Below are positions 35,117 to 47,231 of a DNA stretch of 64,000 nucleotides, piece by piece. Every line of letters begins with the position of its first letter. The stretch's first letter is position 1. The stretch lies in the NCBI GenBank assembly GCA_037157565.1, contig JAZHRO010000012.1:10194501-10258500 (forward strand), read 5' to 3'. The position numbers were made by a program, and so were the translations under genes. This DNA is from Thalassia testudinum (taxonomy: Eukaryota > Streptophyta > Magnoliopsida > Alismatales > Hydrocharitaceae). The notes under the pieces were generated by a model. It was given only the letters and a program-made list of their open reading frames with translations. It ran no database searches and was not told the DNA's origin.

Positions 35117-36551
35117 GATGCGCATTGAGGTAGGTTTCTACTCCATTCCTTTGATTTTCTCTTCTCACACCCTTCTCTTCACGTGTGTTTTTGTTTGTTG
35201 GTGTGCAGGTAAACCAGTTGCAAGGAGGAGGCAAGCAGAGGAAGTCGAAGACGTGGGCAAATCCAAGGTGGGAACGAGAGCATGAAGTCACCGACGCCGC
35301 ACTGGAGCTTCACCCACATTGCTGAAAAGGTAGGTCTCTCTCTCTTAGCAACTTAGGTTAACTTGTCACCTAAGTAAATAAAAAAAAAAACCTAAAAACA
35401 CTTCTTGGGATTTCTTGGGGCAAATGGATTAAAAATCACTTGCTTGATTGTTTTCCATCACCCCCACCGCCCTTGGATTTCCCGCCAAACTTCGCATAGC
35501 AAAGATTCAAGAATCTTGATTCTTGAATCTTTCATCGTGTGAAGTATTCTTTGAGGTAAGATTAAATAGATTGATTGCCATCCCTCCTTACCTCATTTAT
35601 CCACAATTTGGGATCACATTTTTTTGGTGGGGAGAATTGGAATTGAGTTGATTCCAACCCCACCACAACCTTTCATGTGCCTTAGATTTGATCCCAAATA
35701 TTTCAACCCTAACACTTTGATTTTCTTTACATTATCTTGTGGTTGAGCCTTGTGTGTGGAACATCATTTTGGTGATTGGGAGTACTTGAATTGAAGTGCT
35801 TTAGCTCCCTTTCACACTAACCTAAAATTGACTCGTGCATCTACACATTTTTTAGCATGCATTAACCAACTCACATTGAAGAAGGGTTTGTTGGGCACAG
35901 AAGAACTTGCATTTTCTCAAAACCCGGAGATTGGTTGAATTGGTAACTCAGCGAAATCTTCAAATCCATACTACTTAAGGCTGAAATTCTAAAAATCATT
36001 CACCAACTAAAACTTCAATTCGGGGAGATTTCCCCGTTGCATGCTTGGTTTACACACTTTCTAAAATCAACGCACTTGGGCATTACCCGTATACAACGCC
36101 CTTCACATTCCTGAAGCACTTGACCCTAAGCCTCTAATTAAAACTGGTAGCAACTTGACCCTTATTAAGGATTGGAGGTCTAACTATCTGCGTGTAGTGC
36201 CTACGTGCTGGTGCGGGTTCCCGCGTGTTATCGGGTGTCTAAGACTGGGGCAAACTACCTTTCAATCTGGCCCGATGGTTCCGCGGTGCTCGCATTTGGT
36301 TCCGTGGGTTGTAATAGTAGGTAACTTAGATCTTTAGGTCTAAGGGCACATTATAGAGGTTAGGACTTTGATTACCTTGATTTGTCATCAAGGGTACCTT
36401 TGTGGCGTCATTTCTCTCATCCCCTTTTCCCTTCTTATCTCCACAATTTTTCCTGCAGTAGTGCATGTTTGGGAGGTCATAAAACTTTTAATTGTTTGAA
36501 TTGTCTGATAATTCTAGAAGGAAAGAAACTGAATCGTCATCCTCCTCTACA
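35117..36551 (+). other. 5' leader of element A
   Basis: Untranslated leader between the PBS and gag. It has no long open frame; long leaders are usual in Athila elements. Confidence 0.5.
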
Positions 36552-38090
36552 AACATGGTTGCACACCCACCCCCAAATCCCGAGGGAGGAAATTGCCCTC
36601 AAATCCCACCAGGTGGTGGAGCCATGGACCCCATAACCTGCCTCCAAGCCCAAATGGAAATGTGTAATGAATAGATTGAAGCCATTAGGGAAACCTTAAA
36701 GGAAATGCAGAACCCTCCCGAACGGGAGGAGCCTAGGTCTCTTAGCTTTTATCAAAATCCCGCTGCTACAGAGACCATAGGTCAAATCTGGGTCCCCAAG
36801 GGCGGGGACGATTTTGAATTGAAACCCAATATAATTGGCCTGATTAACTCACTTCCATGGTCTTGCAAGTGAAGATCCTTTTCTCCATTTAGAAGACCTA
36901 ACCCGATTGGCTGAAACGGTTAAACCAAGAAACATCGGGTTATCAATTGTCCTCATGAAAATGTTCCCGTTTTCATTGCGGGATAAAGCGTCGCAATGGT
37001 TACGCACCCTTGGGAGAACCATCCATTCTTGGGAAGCGATGCGAACAACATTTCTCAAGAAATTCTTCCCAACCGGGCAAACTAATGCGCTTCGCCGTGC
37101 TATAACTTCCTTTACGTAACAAAACGGCGAACAGTTTCATAAGGCTTGGGAGGGGTATAATGACCTCCTCCGGAAGTGTTCTCACCACGGTCTGCCTATG
37201 TGGCATATAGCCCAGATTTTCTATTATGGGTTAAATGAGACTTTGAAGCAAATTGCAGACGCTTCTTGCTGAGGGAATTTCATGGATAAAGACGAGAATG
37301 GAGCATTTGAATTATTTGAAAACATGAGCGAAAACTCAATGAACAATGCCTCCATTGTCGCCTTTGATCGTACCAGCCTGCCCCGTAATGTTCACGAAGT
37401 TGACACGGGACCCTCCCTTTCATCCACAGATCTTAGCCTTATCGCACAAAAATTGGATGAAGTCTTCGTTGTGTACAAGAAGCTGGATGAGCTTCTAGCC
37501 AATCCCGCCCGCTTTTTGGCAAACACCCCCACATCACCACTTCGTCACAATCCAAATCCTTCCAACGCCAGGCTTATCCCCAAAAACCCCGTGAGATCTT
37601 CCTTACCGAGTGTCGCGCTGAGCGATTCGGTAAGTCATGTGGATCTGGCTTCTGCAAGCCAGTATTTTGACACGAAGGACCAAGCCTCCGTGTGCTCGGA
37701 TGCATATTTACATGCGGACTCGTCTTCTGGCTTCGAAGATGCTTGCGCCCTGGGGAACAACCCGTTCTCTGCCACTTATAACCTCGGGTGGCGAGATCAT
37801 CTGAATTTTGCATGGTCCAACAACCTGTAGCGCCAAAACCCCACGGGTGGGCCAATGCGACCGTTCGCACCCATCATCCCAAGGGCCCAGTCTAATCCAG
37901 TGGCGAATCCGCCATCGGGTCCTTGCACACCGCAAACAGAACACGCATCAAGTCCTCTTGATAAACTAATGCGAATGATGACGGAAATGTCTAAGCGCCA
38001 TGAAGAGAACATGACCTCTCTTCAACACCAATTGACGCAGCAGAATGCTGAGATCAGTCAACTACGTATGGCGACTCGATCTCAGGGCAC
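36552..38090 (+). pseudogene. Element A gag remnant
   Basis: The frame starting at ATG 36552 (an upstream in-frame ATG is at 36492) is Pro-rich and stops at about 36672. Further pieces carry Phe-Pro-Phe-Ser-Leu-Arg-Asp-Lys-Ala and Phe-Leu-Lys-Lys-Phe-Phe-Pro, the Athila gag core (36907-37119). The frame at 37282-37830 has Phe-Glu-Leu-Phe-Glu-Asn-Met and a Ser/Pro-rich tail. At least four stops and one frame change interrupt it. Element B is inserted at its 3' end, after 38090, and the sequence resumes at 54515. No CCHC knuckle is seen, as is common in Athila gag. Confidence 0.8.
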
Positions 38091-39934
38091 TAGTAACCGA
38101 TGAGAGCGTGTTTTGTTTCGTTGTTATGGTTATTTACCGTTTACAATTGTTGTAGTATATGACAAAACAGCTACCAGATTACCACAAATTTTTACTCGGA
38201 ATAACAAGTCTTCCCGAGGTCAAACTCAGGGAGAAACTAGAATTCTAGAAGCATAAATATTCACAATTTTGTTACAAAAATAATAAGAGAGAGAGAGAGG
38301 GAGCAAAAGTTCTCTTGGCTTCTTCTTCTTCTCTCTTCCTCTTCTTTCTCTTTTCTTCTTCTTTTCTTCCTTCCTTCTTTCTTTTTCTTCTTCTTCTCTG
38401 CTTCCTTCTTCTGTTCTTCTTTTTCTTTCTTTCCTTGCTTGTGACTGTGTCTTCTTTCTCTTTTCTTCTTCTTCTCTGCTTCTGCTTCTTTTCTTTTCCT
38501 CTTCTTTCTGCTCTGGCCGCTGACTTTCCTTCTCTTTTCTTCTTCTTTTGGCTGTTGCCCTTCCGACGTCTGATGCAGTGCTCAGACGGCTTATCTGTGC
38601 ATTTACTACAGTGCTTTCCTTCCTTCTTCTTCAGCTGCTCAGTGCGGCTAAGGCTTCGACCGCTCCTCCCCTCTTCTTCTTCTTCTTTCTTTCTTTCTTT
38701 CCTATCTACTCGACAAAGGGGGAGAGGGCAGCGCCTGGTTCGTGCCTGCCGGAGCTGAGGATGAAGATGCCCAGGTGGAGGGTATCGGCGACGAGGAGGC
38801 GGTCGGAGGGCACCAGCTGGTACAGCCTGGTGCGGACGACAGGGCAGAGTAAACTCTACTGCAGGTAGGGAAGCGGAGCGACGAGGAGGAGGAGGAGATC
38901 GCCGGAAGCTTCAGGCGCTCTGACTGGAGGAGGAAGAGATGAAGTGCGAGGTATTTCTCCGCCAGAGGAAGCTTGAAGGAGTCAGTAGACCTTGCTGCTC
39001 CTTATAAAGGCCTTGGTGCAGAGAGGGGACCGAGGTGGCGGCGTGCCAGCCTCGTCGGAGAGTGGTCGGAGAGGATACCCATGCCTTTCGTGCGTTCGCA
39101 CGAGAGGCATGGTTGATGGCAGAGGGCAGGGGAGGGTCCCTGCGACAAAGGACATCGCAGGGAACCCCTCGTCTGTTCTAGAGGACGGCTGCCCTGCCCT
39201 GCACGGCGCCATCCTCCGCGCAAGGTCGCCGGAGGCATGGTGCTGCACAGAAGTGGCAGGGAGGACCGTTCTGCAAAGAATGATGAGAAGTTAGGAGCCT
39301 AAATGTAAGGGTTTCAAAAGATAAGGGTCAAAAAGTAAATTAAGAGGACCAATTTGTAAAGTTGGTCAAGATGGTCTTTTCTTTGGCCCAAGTTTTTATA
39401 CTATACTAATTTGAACCTAAGGATTTTAATGGTGAATTTTAATTTTAGGTTGGACCATGTTTGATTGGTCAATTTACATAAAAACCCAAATTAAGTCATT
39501 AATTGGGCATGGTTCTCATTTTAGGTCAAAATAGGTTTCAAAGGCCAAATTGAAGGTTCTAAACCCTAGGGGATATTTTTATATGAATTTTAGGGGGTTT
39601 AGCTGATTTTTATCCTGCCTCGAACCTCGTGAATTAAAGTGGGTTTGTTTTAGGGTTACAGAATGTCATTTAATTCCTAGAAGTTGCTATAACCCTTTTC
39701 AGATCAGATCATCCCACTTCCCTCATTGGTAAGCTTGTTTGACCTGTGTTTGGACCCTTAATTACCCTGTTTGCATACTGCATTGGTGAAATTACAGTTT
39801 TACTCATGATGATTTGTTTTATCCTTTAACTCAGAATTCTCTGAGTTAAGCCTCTCTTTGGGTTTTGTAGGAGCTTTTTCACACATATTTGGATTATATT
39901 GTGCTAGTTAGGGTTCATGATGAGGTTCTCATCA
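38091..39934 (-). repeat. 3' LTR of element B
   Basis: The plus-strand ends are TAGTAACCGATGAGAGCG and GAGGTTCTCATCA, so on the minus strand it begins TGATGAGAACC and ends in TA, not CA. A TTTATAAGG promoter box lies at about 39001-39010 (minus). A TTC/TCT-rich tract at about 38310-38560 gives a Leu/Phe/Ser-rich antisense frame (38315-38758) that is not a gene. Confidence 0.85.
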
Positions 39935-39946
39935 TACCCCCATGCC
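39935..39946 (-). other. Polypurine tract of element B
   Basis: The minus strand reads GGCATGGGGGTA directly before the 3' LTR. The same twelve bases precede the 3' LTR of element A, after a similar GGGACTAGCAAAAG stretch. Confidence 0.8.
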
Positions 39947-41452
39947 TAGCTTTTGCTAGTCCCTTAGCAAAATTTTAAGGTTTCAACCCTTGTTCTAGAC
40001 CATGAAGTTATTAATGATTTCAGATAAGTACTTTTTCTTTTGAAACCTAGATTAGGTCAGAATGCCAACCATAGGCCTAAAAGGTACTCAAGTACCAACC
40101 AAGATCCAGATCTGTCTAGCCTCAGCCTCAGTCCTTAGCAAAGGTTTTTAAGGCCTACAAGAACTAACCTAAGGTTTATTGGACTTTGTGGTTAAAGCAC
40201 CCGTACTTGAGATAATTTTAGCCCTGGCTCAGTTTGTAGTGCGTTTTGTCAGAAAGAGAGGTAGAAGATTTATATGTTTGGAGAGTTTTCTCTCTCTTTT
40301 TGTTTTTAATTCTAGCTTAGGATTGGCTTTTCAACACGGTCTGTATCAGATTCCTTGTCCCCATCATCAATCCTCAAGGATTCTTGGTAATCGATGCTTT
40401 GAGATAGCACCACCCATGGTAACCCCCAGAACCCTGGCTGTTGAGAGTTCGAGATAATCCCATCCATGGTGTTCCGTGGCCGAATTCAGACCCTGGCAAT
40501 TGACATTTCGTGATAATGCCATCCATGAAATCTGAACCAGCAGAGTGCTTACATGCCCTCAGTAGGATATGTAATTATCCTAAGAGACAAGCACCGAGGA
40601 GATGATATTTTGTTACGCATCTTCGAGGGAAATTTCCCACCTCTCCGCGCTGGGAACTCGTCTATTGTGTTGATCGGCCGCTCCTACTCTAGGTGTCATT
40701 TTCAGAATTTTTGCAACGCTTTTGCGTGATTTTGATTTTTATGCTTACTGAACCAGGCTGTGTGTGAAGTTAGGGTGCTTAGGTTACTGAGTCACGTAAA
40801 CCAAAAGTTAGTTAACGAGGCCAAATACTTCCTAAGCCTTGGACCTAATATTTAAGCTTTTCATTTTCCTCAACCTCTTGAGGAATGTCTAGATCTTAAT
40901 GGGTACTAAGAGTCTATTCAAGAATGCCTAAGATTCGCGTTCTTACTAATCTCACTGTGCCCTTTCCATTTCTTTTCCTGAATGAGGCCTAGAACTTAGG
41001 TTAATTCCTTAATTTCTTACTAATGACTCACTTTTCTTTCATTTTGTGATCCTTTTCATTTTGTTCCTTTTTCTCCTCCTCCTTTGTAGAGTCCACAAAA
41101 TTTCTTTCCTCCTCTCATTTTATTATTCTTTTTCAAAAAATTTTTTAATTTTTATGGTGTTTTTGGCATATGTGATTTTTTTTTTAAAACCTTTTCTTAC
41201 AAGATTTGCACTTTCATACCCCCCCATGCCTAAAATTTGCAATGTCCTCATTGTAACTTAGGAGAGTTTTTATTCAACTTAATTCATACATTAGGACAGA
41301 TGTTTTGATGAGTGAATGGGTTGGGGTGACAGTTGCGGACGATTTTTAATCTCAGATGCAAGCACCTAAGGTGGAGTCGGTTGTCCTAAAGGGGGAACCT
41401 TAAGTGCGAAAAGGTGTCAGAAAGGGTTTCAGGCTTTTTTCAAAGAGAATGA
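39947..41452 (-). other. 3' untranslated region of element B
   Basis: About 1.5 kb between the conserved post-pol block and the PPT. I see no env-like open frame on the minus strand; the longest frames here are short and on the plus strand. Confidence 0.5.
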
Positions 41453-41497
41453 CTGGCTACCTCCCGTTGAGCGCTGAGTTTTACGCCATCGGCTGGG
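41453..41497 (-). other. Conserved post-pol block in element B
   Basis: About 60 bases after the pol stop, the minus strand reads GATGGCGTAAAACTCAGCGC then TCAACGGGAGGTAGCCAG. It matches in order and spacing the block after pol in element A (58957-58999) and after the pol remnant at 23161-23199. Confidence 0.65.
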
Positions 41498-41554
41498 CAC
41501 AATATGCTCAGGGAAAATGGAGGATAATTGATGATTCAGCCAAATCAGTAGAGG

Positions 41555-42705
41555 TTACACAATGAACGGTTTGAGTCTCTGACCGTTCACGATGAAAGGT
41601 TCATCATGGCTGAGTGGACTGATTTCGACGGTTCCATTTCCAAAAACTTGTCGGACAAGGTACGGTCCGACCCACTTGGATCGTAGTTTCCCAGGGAAAA
41701 GTTTGAGTCAGGCATCAAAGAGTAGGACCTTCTGACCAGGATGAAAGATCTTTCTAGAGATGTGCTTGTCATGGAAGGCTTTAACCCGCTCCTTGTAGAT
41801 TCGCGAGTTCTCGTACGCATCAAGGCGTAATTCATCGATCTCGCTGATTTGAGGCTTTCTGTGGGTTCCAGCCTTAGAAAGATCTAGATTATAGCTCCGT
41901 ACTGCCCAATAGGCTTTGTGCTCCAATTTGACAGGAAGGTGACACGCCTTTCTGTACACCAGTCTAAAGGGAGACATGCCTAATTGGGTTTTATGGGCGG
42001 TCCTATAGGCCCACAAGGCTTCCGGAAGTCGGGATGACCAGTCCTTCCTGTCAGGCCGAACAGTGACCTGCAGGATTTTCTTGATCTCCCGATTTGATAG
42101 CTCAGCTAGACCATTAGTCTGGGTGTGATAAGGAGTGGAGATTCGGTGAGACACCCCGTATTTGGTCATCAGTGACCTGAACTGAGAATTCGTGAAATGG
42201 GTCCCCCCGTCGGAGATGATAGCATGAGGAATCCCGAACCGTGAGAAGATATTGTGATGAATGAATTTGAGAACGATTTTATGATCACAGGTTCGGGTCG
42301 GTATGGCTTCGATCCATTTGGACACGTAGTCCACAGTTAGCAGAATGTACTCGAAGCCATCCGAAACAGGTAAGGGGCCCATAAAATCAATCCCCCAAAT
42401 ATCAAAGATTTTGTATACAAGAATCGGCTGCAAAGGCATCATGTCGCGATGGCTCATGTTTCCCAAAGTTTGGCAACGACTGCATGCCTTGCAGTGATTG
42501 TATGCGTCCTTGAACAAAGTGGGCCAATAAAAGCCACACTGGAGGATTTTCGATGCGGTTCTGTGCCCAGAGAAATGGCCACCGCATGCCTGGTCATGGC
42601 AGAAGGAGAGAATATCATTGATTTCACCTTCCGGGACACATCTCTGGATGATTTGGTTGGCACCTATGCGGAAGAGGTACGGATCTTCCCAAATGTAGTA
42701 CCTGG
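41555..42705 (-). pseudogene. Element B integrase and pol C-terminus
   Basis: The frame continues directly from the insertion point of LTR C. It has the His/Cys zinc segment (Cys-His-Asp-Gln-Ala-Cys-Gly-Gly-His ... His-Cys-Lys-Ala-Cys), then Asp-Ile-Trp-Gly-Ile-Asp-Phe with the first catalytic Asp, Ile-Ile-Ser-Asp-Gly-Gly-Thr-His-Phe with the second, and a downstream Glu. The Gly-Met-Ser-Pro-Phe-Arg-Leu-Val-Tyr and His-Leu-Pro-Val-x-Leu-Glu-His-Lys-Ala-Tyr-Trp blocks are typical of Athila. A TGA at about 41708 breaks the frame after Leu-Leu-Phe-Asp-Ala; the same frame then runs on through Asn-Gly-Gln-Arg-Leu-Lys-Pro to TAA at 41555. Confidence 0.85.
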
Positions 42706-43756
42706 TGTTGGTAACGGCTATTTCGTGACTACTAGTTTTGTTATAACGTTGTAGTACAGGTAGTCATTGCCATTATTACAATTTTATATTTTTTACTCGG
42801 AAAATAAAAGAGTTCCCGAGGTCGAACTCAGGGAGCAAGTTGTATTCTAGAGATATACATGTTCTATTACAAAAATAAAGAGAGAGAGAGAGAGATGAAA
42901 GTTTGGCTTCTTCTTCTTTTCTTCTTTCTTTCTCTTTGTCTTCTCTTTAGCTTTTGTTCTTCCTGTTCTTCTTTTCTTGCTTCAGATCTCCCTCCCGTGC
43001 TCTTCTTCTTCTTTTCTTCTTGCTTCTCTTCTTCTGCTTGGCTGCTCCGTCTCTCTTCTTTTTCTTCTTCTTCTTTGTCTTCACCTGTCTTCAGAACGTC
43101 GTCTAATTTTCCAATCAGACGACTTAACCTGCGGATGCTACAGTGTTGCTTCAGTTCTTCTTCCTCTTCTTCCGCAGTCCTTTGCTTCGGGCAGCCCTGG
43201 CTGCTCTTCTTCCTTCAGTCTTCTTCTCCTTCTCTGTTCAGCGGGCGTCTTTCTTCTTCTTCTCTGCCTGCACACTTGCACAGCTTGATTAGAGGGGCAA
43301 AACCTAATTCTACCCTCTCCCCCGCGTTTCTCTCTCACGGAAGCCTCTCTTAGGAAAGCTCTCCCAGAGCTGCCGGGTATTCGGGTACGGGTCGTGCCCG
43401 GGTCCAGGCCCACCGGCGTGCGTGGTGGGCGAGGAGTGCAGGTCGGGCTTAGTCGGGTCGGGCCAGGTCCGCGGGGCGTGGTCGCGGACGAGGCCGGGTC
43501 GAGCGGGTAATTGAGAGGGACCTCACCCCGTGCTCAGGAGGCAACGAGCCTAAGGCACTTTTTGCCTTTATGCAGGCACGCACCTCTGAAAAGTTCCGAG
43601 GTGGGACTAAATGTCCCACCCCAATTGGGCGCCTGCAGCTGAAGACGCTGCAGGAGTTCGCGGTTGCACGCGAGGCCTTTGCCCCAGCTGCAAGCCTGGG
43701 ACGCTTCGCGGAGACTCTCCGCGAAACCTGGGAGTCGGACCTGGGCGAATCGCGCC

Positions 43757-43860
43757 TGCAGCTGCAGGTTGAAGGAGCTCCGGCTGCTCAGCAATGGCGA
43801 TGGAGGGCGAGACACCTGTTCACAGAAGAACAGCCTCTCGGCCTAATTAGACAAGCGGAG
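43757..43860. repeat. 104-bp direct repeat, left copy
   Basis: It runs from TGCAGCTGCAGG to GACAAGCGGAG and ends exactly where LTR E begins. It differs from the right copy (45562-45665) at two positions, both A/G. Confidence 0.92.
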
Positions 43861-45545
43861 TGTGGGTTTGGCCCTACTAGGAGGGGTGATGCAATAAAAT
43901 ACGGAAATAAAATATAAAGCAATCTCACAAAAATCAATCGCACAAGTACACAAGTAATTTTAGGTGGAAACCCAAACCGGGTGAAAACCACCACCTAACC
44001 CTCTCGAGTTAGGATTTTCCGATCAACCTAGTTGATCAAAACCACTAACCGAATCACTTTAAAACGAGGGTGATTCAACCTCAGTACAACCACGCTACAA
44101 GTACGAGGGTAGCGTTCCTCAACCCCTTCTCTCCACGAGAAGGATTTTGTCCCACGAAGGAGACGGGAATTCGCAAAGCGAATACCCAACCAAAAGACAA
44201 AGATAAAATAAACAACAAACCTATAGAGCCAACAAAGAAATTATGAACCTAGCTTCTATAGGAATAAGGAAACTCCCCTTTGCAAGGAGTGCGTCGACGA
44301 TGACGCGGGTACGTGAGCCACGCAACGACGCAATGTCGCTCTCGTAAACAACGACGGGAGAGCGGGTGCGCGAAGGCTTGATGCTCTCAAGGGAATGGAG
44401 CTTAAGCTTGGAGAGCAAGATCTTTTCTGGACACAAAAGAGTGTGAAAGTGTGTAGCTAAGTGTATCCAAGTGTCTCTAAGTGTATGTTTGTGTTGCAAA
44501 GGTTCCCCTCTATTTATAGAGGCCTTAGGAAGGCTTTGGAAGGCTTAGGAAGGGTTCTATAGCCGTTGGGTGCAAAGCCCAAGAGAATCAGGCCGAAATC
44601 AGGACAATGATTACATTTGACAGGGTGATCAGACGTCTAACTCTGGCATCAGACGTCTGGAAGGCCACTTTAAGACGTCTGATTTAAATGTCAGACGTCT
44701 GATTCTATGCGGGTTTCTCCCTGACTTGGATCAGATCTAAATAGGGTTTTTGTTCAAGTCTATCAGACGACATACAGGACGTCTGGAACTATGTATGGAC
44801 GTCTGGAAACCTACTTTTACTGTGGGAGTTGATTTCCAAACGTTGCAACGGCTAGAAAATCTCTGAGAAGAGATTTTGGGTCAGCCGAGGCAAAACGGTC
44901 AATTATCAGACGTCTGGTAAGTCCTATGGACGTCTGATAAGGCTCTAACGGTCATATTCTTCAGTGTTTTCTAAGCCAGCCAACGGTCCACTAATTGGAC
45001 GTCTGGCAAATCCATCAGACGTCTCCTAAGACGTCTGGACTAAGGTCTGGACGTCTGATTTCATCAGACAGAATACTAACTCCAGCCTAACAGTTATCAG
45101 ACGTCTGAAACAACAGTAAGACGTCTTAAAATACTTTATCAGACGTCTGATTTGGGAATTAGACGTCTGGAAGTGCTGTTTGAGCCCTATATTGGTTTTC
45201 TAAGTATTCTACAGAAAACCTAAGTATCCTAGGGTTGTGCCGGTGTTCCTAGGACTACTGTTAGGGTTCTTTGAGGCTCTTTAACATAATTTTCTAAGGA
45301 AAATAAAGAGCAAGAAAAATAAAGATAAAAGTACATGAAAGGATTAAAAAGAATCTATCCTATTCTTCTTGTCTTCTATCTTCAATCTGTCGCTCCACGC
45401 GAACCTCCTCTGTTTTCCGTCAAGCTCCTCCAATCCGTCCTGGATGCGAGCTCGAGTTCCGTCTAAACACGTCCACATTTGCAATTGACCTGAAATCTAG
45501 GACTCAAATTGCAAATGTTAAATAACACGTGTTTTGTTATCATCA
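43861..45545 (-). mobile_element. LTR E, inserted in solo LTR C
   Basis: The plus-strand ends are TGTGGGTTTGG and GTTATCATCA; minus-strand reading gives TGATGATAACAAAAC ... CCCACA, with TG/CA termini. A CTATAAATAGAGG box lies at about 44509-44520 (minus), followed by a leader. The GACGTC array (44629-45170) is upstream of that box, in the U3 position. AAATAAATGATCGTGG (45546-45561) separates its end from the right 104-bp repeat. A simple 4-6 base target duplication is replaced by that long repeat. Terminal sequence resembles copia LTRs, but the family is not certain. Confidence 0.65.
44629..45170. repeat. GACGTC palindrome array in LTR E
   Basis: I count about 16 GACGTCT words in roughly 540 bases, mostly inside AGACGTCTG or GGACGTCTGG, several as full palindromes (TCAGACGTCTGA, TAAGACGTCTTA). 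Spacing is irregular, about 12-110 bases, and the spacers are unrelated, so this is an interspersed motif array, not a tandem repeat. Confidence 0.92.
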
Positions 45546-45561
45546 AAATAAATGATCGTGG

Positions 45562-45665
45562 TGCAGCTGCAGGTTGAAGGAGCTCCGGCTGCTCAGCAAT
45601 GGCGATGGAGGGCGAGACACCTGTTCACAGAGGAACGGCCTCTCGGCCTAATTAGACAAGCGGAG
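45562..45665. repeat. 104-bp direct repeat, right copy
   Basis: It is followed by AACCTTCGCC, where the normal course of LTR C appears to resume. Confidence 0.92.
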
Positions 45666-47231
45666 AACCTTCGCCGTGGCACGGCGAAGTTGGTGGGGGG
45701 TCTGGCAAGCCGTGGGGCGGAGCGTAGGGGCTGCGCTAGGTCAGATTGTGGCACGGGAAATGGGTTTGTTCGGTGGAGTATGGCGGAGGCGAAGAGTGGT
45801 AGCGAAGGGGCGGAAGTTGGTTGGCGTGATGAGGCGGAGGTTATATGCAGGTCAGCGAGCCGTGTGGGATGCTGGAGTGATGGGAGCGGGTCGCCGGAGT
45901 GTGGCCGGAGGTGGAGAAGGTGAGGGTGATTGGTCGGAATCGAGGGCGACAGTAAGGGTTTAAAGTGAGGAAAAGGAAGAGGGGAGAAAGGTGAGAAGTT
46001 ACACCTACTTAGCAGGACGAGGAGGGGCCGGAGCAGGCGACAGTCGTATCGACTGTCGCCGGAGAAGAAGCTACCCGGAGGAAGGAGCGACGGCGAGGAG
46101 AGGGCTGGAGAGGCGCGTGCTGGGTGCGGCGCGAAGCGGGAAGAGAGGGGGAAGGCAGTCCTGCTGCTGGTAGTGCGGCAGAACGACGAGGAGGAAGAGG
46201 AGAGACCGCCGGAGCTGGAGGGCTTCCTGTCGGAGTGGGAAGAGAGTGAAAAGAGGGTGTTTCTCCGTCAGGACCGAGCTGGGAAGAACGGCGGAGCGAC
46301 GGGGGTATTTATAGGGGCTGAACTAGAGAGGAGGGCGAAGGGAGACGACGTGTCTCCCTCGTCGGAGGACGCCGGAGATGGAGACCCATACCGTCCGTGC
46401 GTTCGCACGGCCGGTATGGTGGGTTGCAGCGACCAGGGGGGTGCTCCTGCGACGGCTGACGACTGACGACGCAGGGCACCCCCGGTTGACTTGCCAGGCC
46501 CTCTCCCTTACCCTGCGCAGCGCCATGCTCCGCGCAAGGTCGCCGGAGTATGGTGCCGGTCAGGTTTTGCAGGAGGGACCTGAACGCAAAGAACGAAGAA
46601 GAGTTAGGGGCCAAAATGCGAGGGTTCAAAAGTTGAGAGCCAAAAAGTAAATATATGAGGACCAAAGTGTAAAGTTGGTCAAGAAGGTTTCTTCTTAGGC
46701 TCAAGTTTTTATACATGACTAATTAGGACCTAAGGAATCTGATGGTGAATTTTATTTCTAGATTAAACCTTGTTTGACAGGTCAATTTACGCAAAAACCC
46801 AAATTAAGTTATTAATCGGGCATGGTTCTCAATGTAGGTCAAAATGGGTTCCTAAGGCCAAATCGAAGGTTCTAAACCCTAGAGATTATTTTTCTATGAA
46901 TTTTAGAGGGTTTATTACATTTTTAATTTACCTCGAACCTCGTGAATTGAAGTGGGTTTGTTTTAGGGTTACAGATTATCATTTAGTTCCTTGGAATTAT
47001 TGTAGCCCTTATCAGATCATCCCACTTTTCTTCTTATTTGGTTTGTTTGACCTATGTTTGGACCTGTATGCAGATTATACTGGTAAAATTGCATTTTTAC
47101 CCCTTATGACTTGTTTTCTCCTTAAACTCAGAATTCTCTGAGTTAAGCCTTTCCTTGAGTTATGTAGGAGCTTTTATCATTTGTATTAGGTCAAAATGAG
47201 CTAGTTATGACTCATGATGAGGTTCTCATCA

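Larger units (their letters stand above)
42706..47231 (-). mobile_element. Solo LTR C, Athila-like, inserted in B pol
   Basis: The plus-strand ends are TGTTGGTAACGGC and GAGGTTCTCATCA, flanked by an exact CCTGG duplication (42701-42705 and 47232-47236). It is a relative of the B LTR, sharing the pyrimidine-rich tract (about 42905-43090), ACTCGGAAAATAA and GAGGTCGAACTCAGGGAG. A TATAAATACCCC box lies at about 46303-46314 (minus). LTR E and a 104-bp repeat lie inside; without them it is about 2.7 kb. The 90-190 residue frames inside on both strands are LTR translations. Confidence 0.85.

Noticed and set aside
38315..38758. Leu/Phe/Ser-rich 147-residue plus frame that looks like a membrane protein, with its twin at 52880-53449
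   Set aside because: Both are antisense translations of the TTC/TCT tract in the two LTRs of element B. They differ in frame and length and have no domain.
44629..45170. Possible CRISPR-like array, given regularly recurring palindromes
   Set aside because: The conserved core is under 12 bases, spacing is irregular, the sequence lies in a plant LTR, and no cas genes are present.
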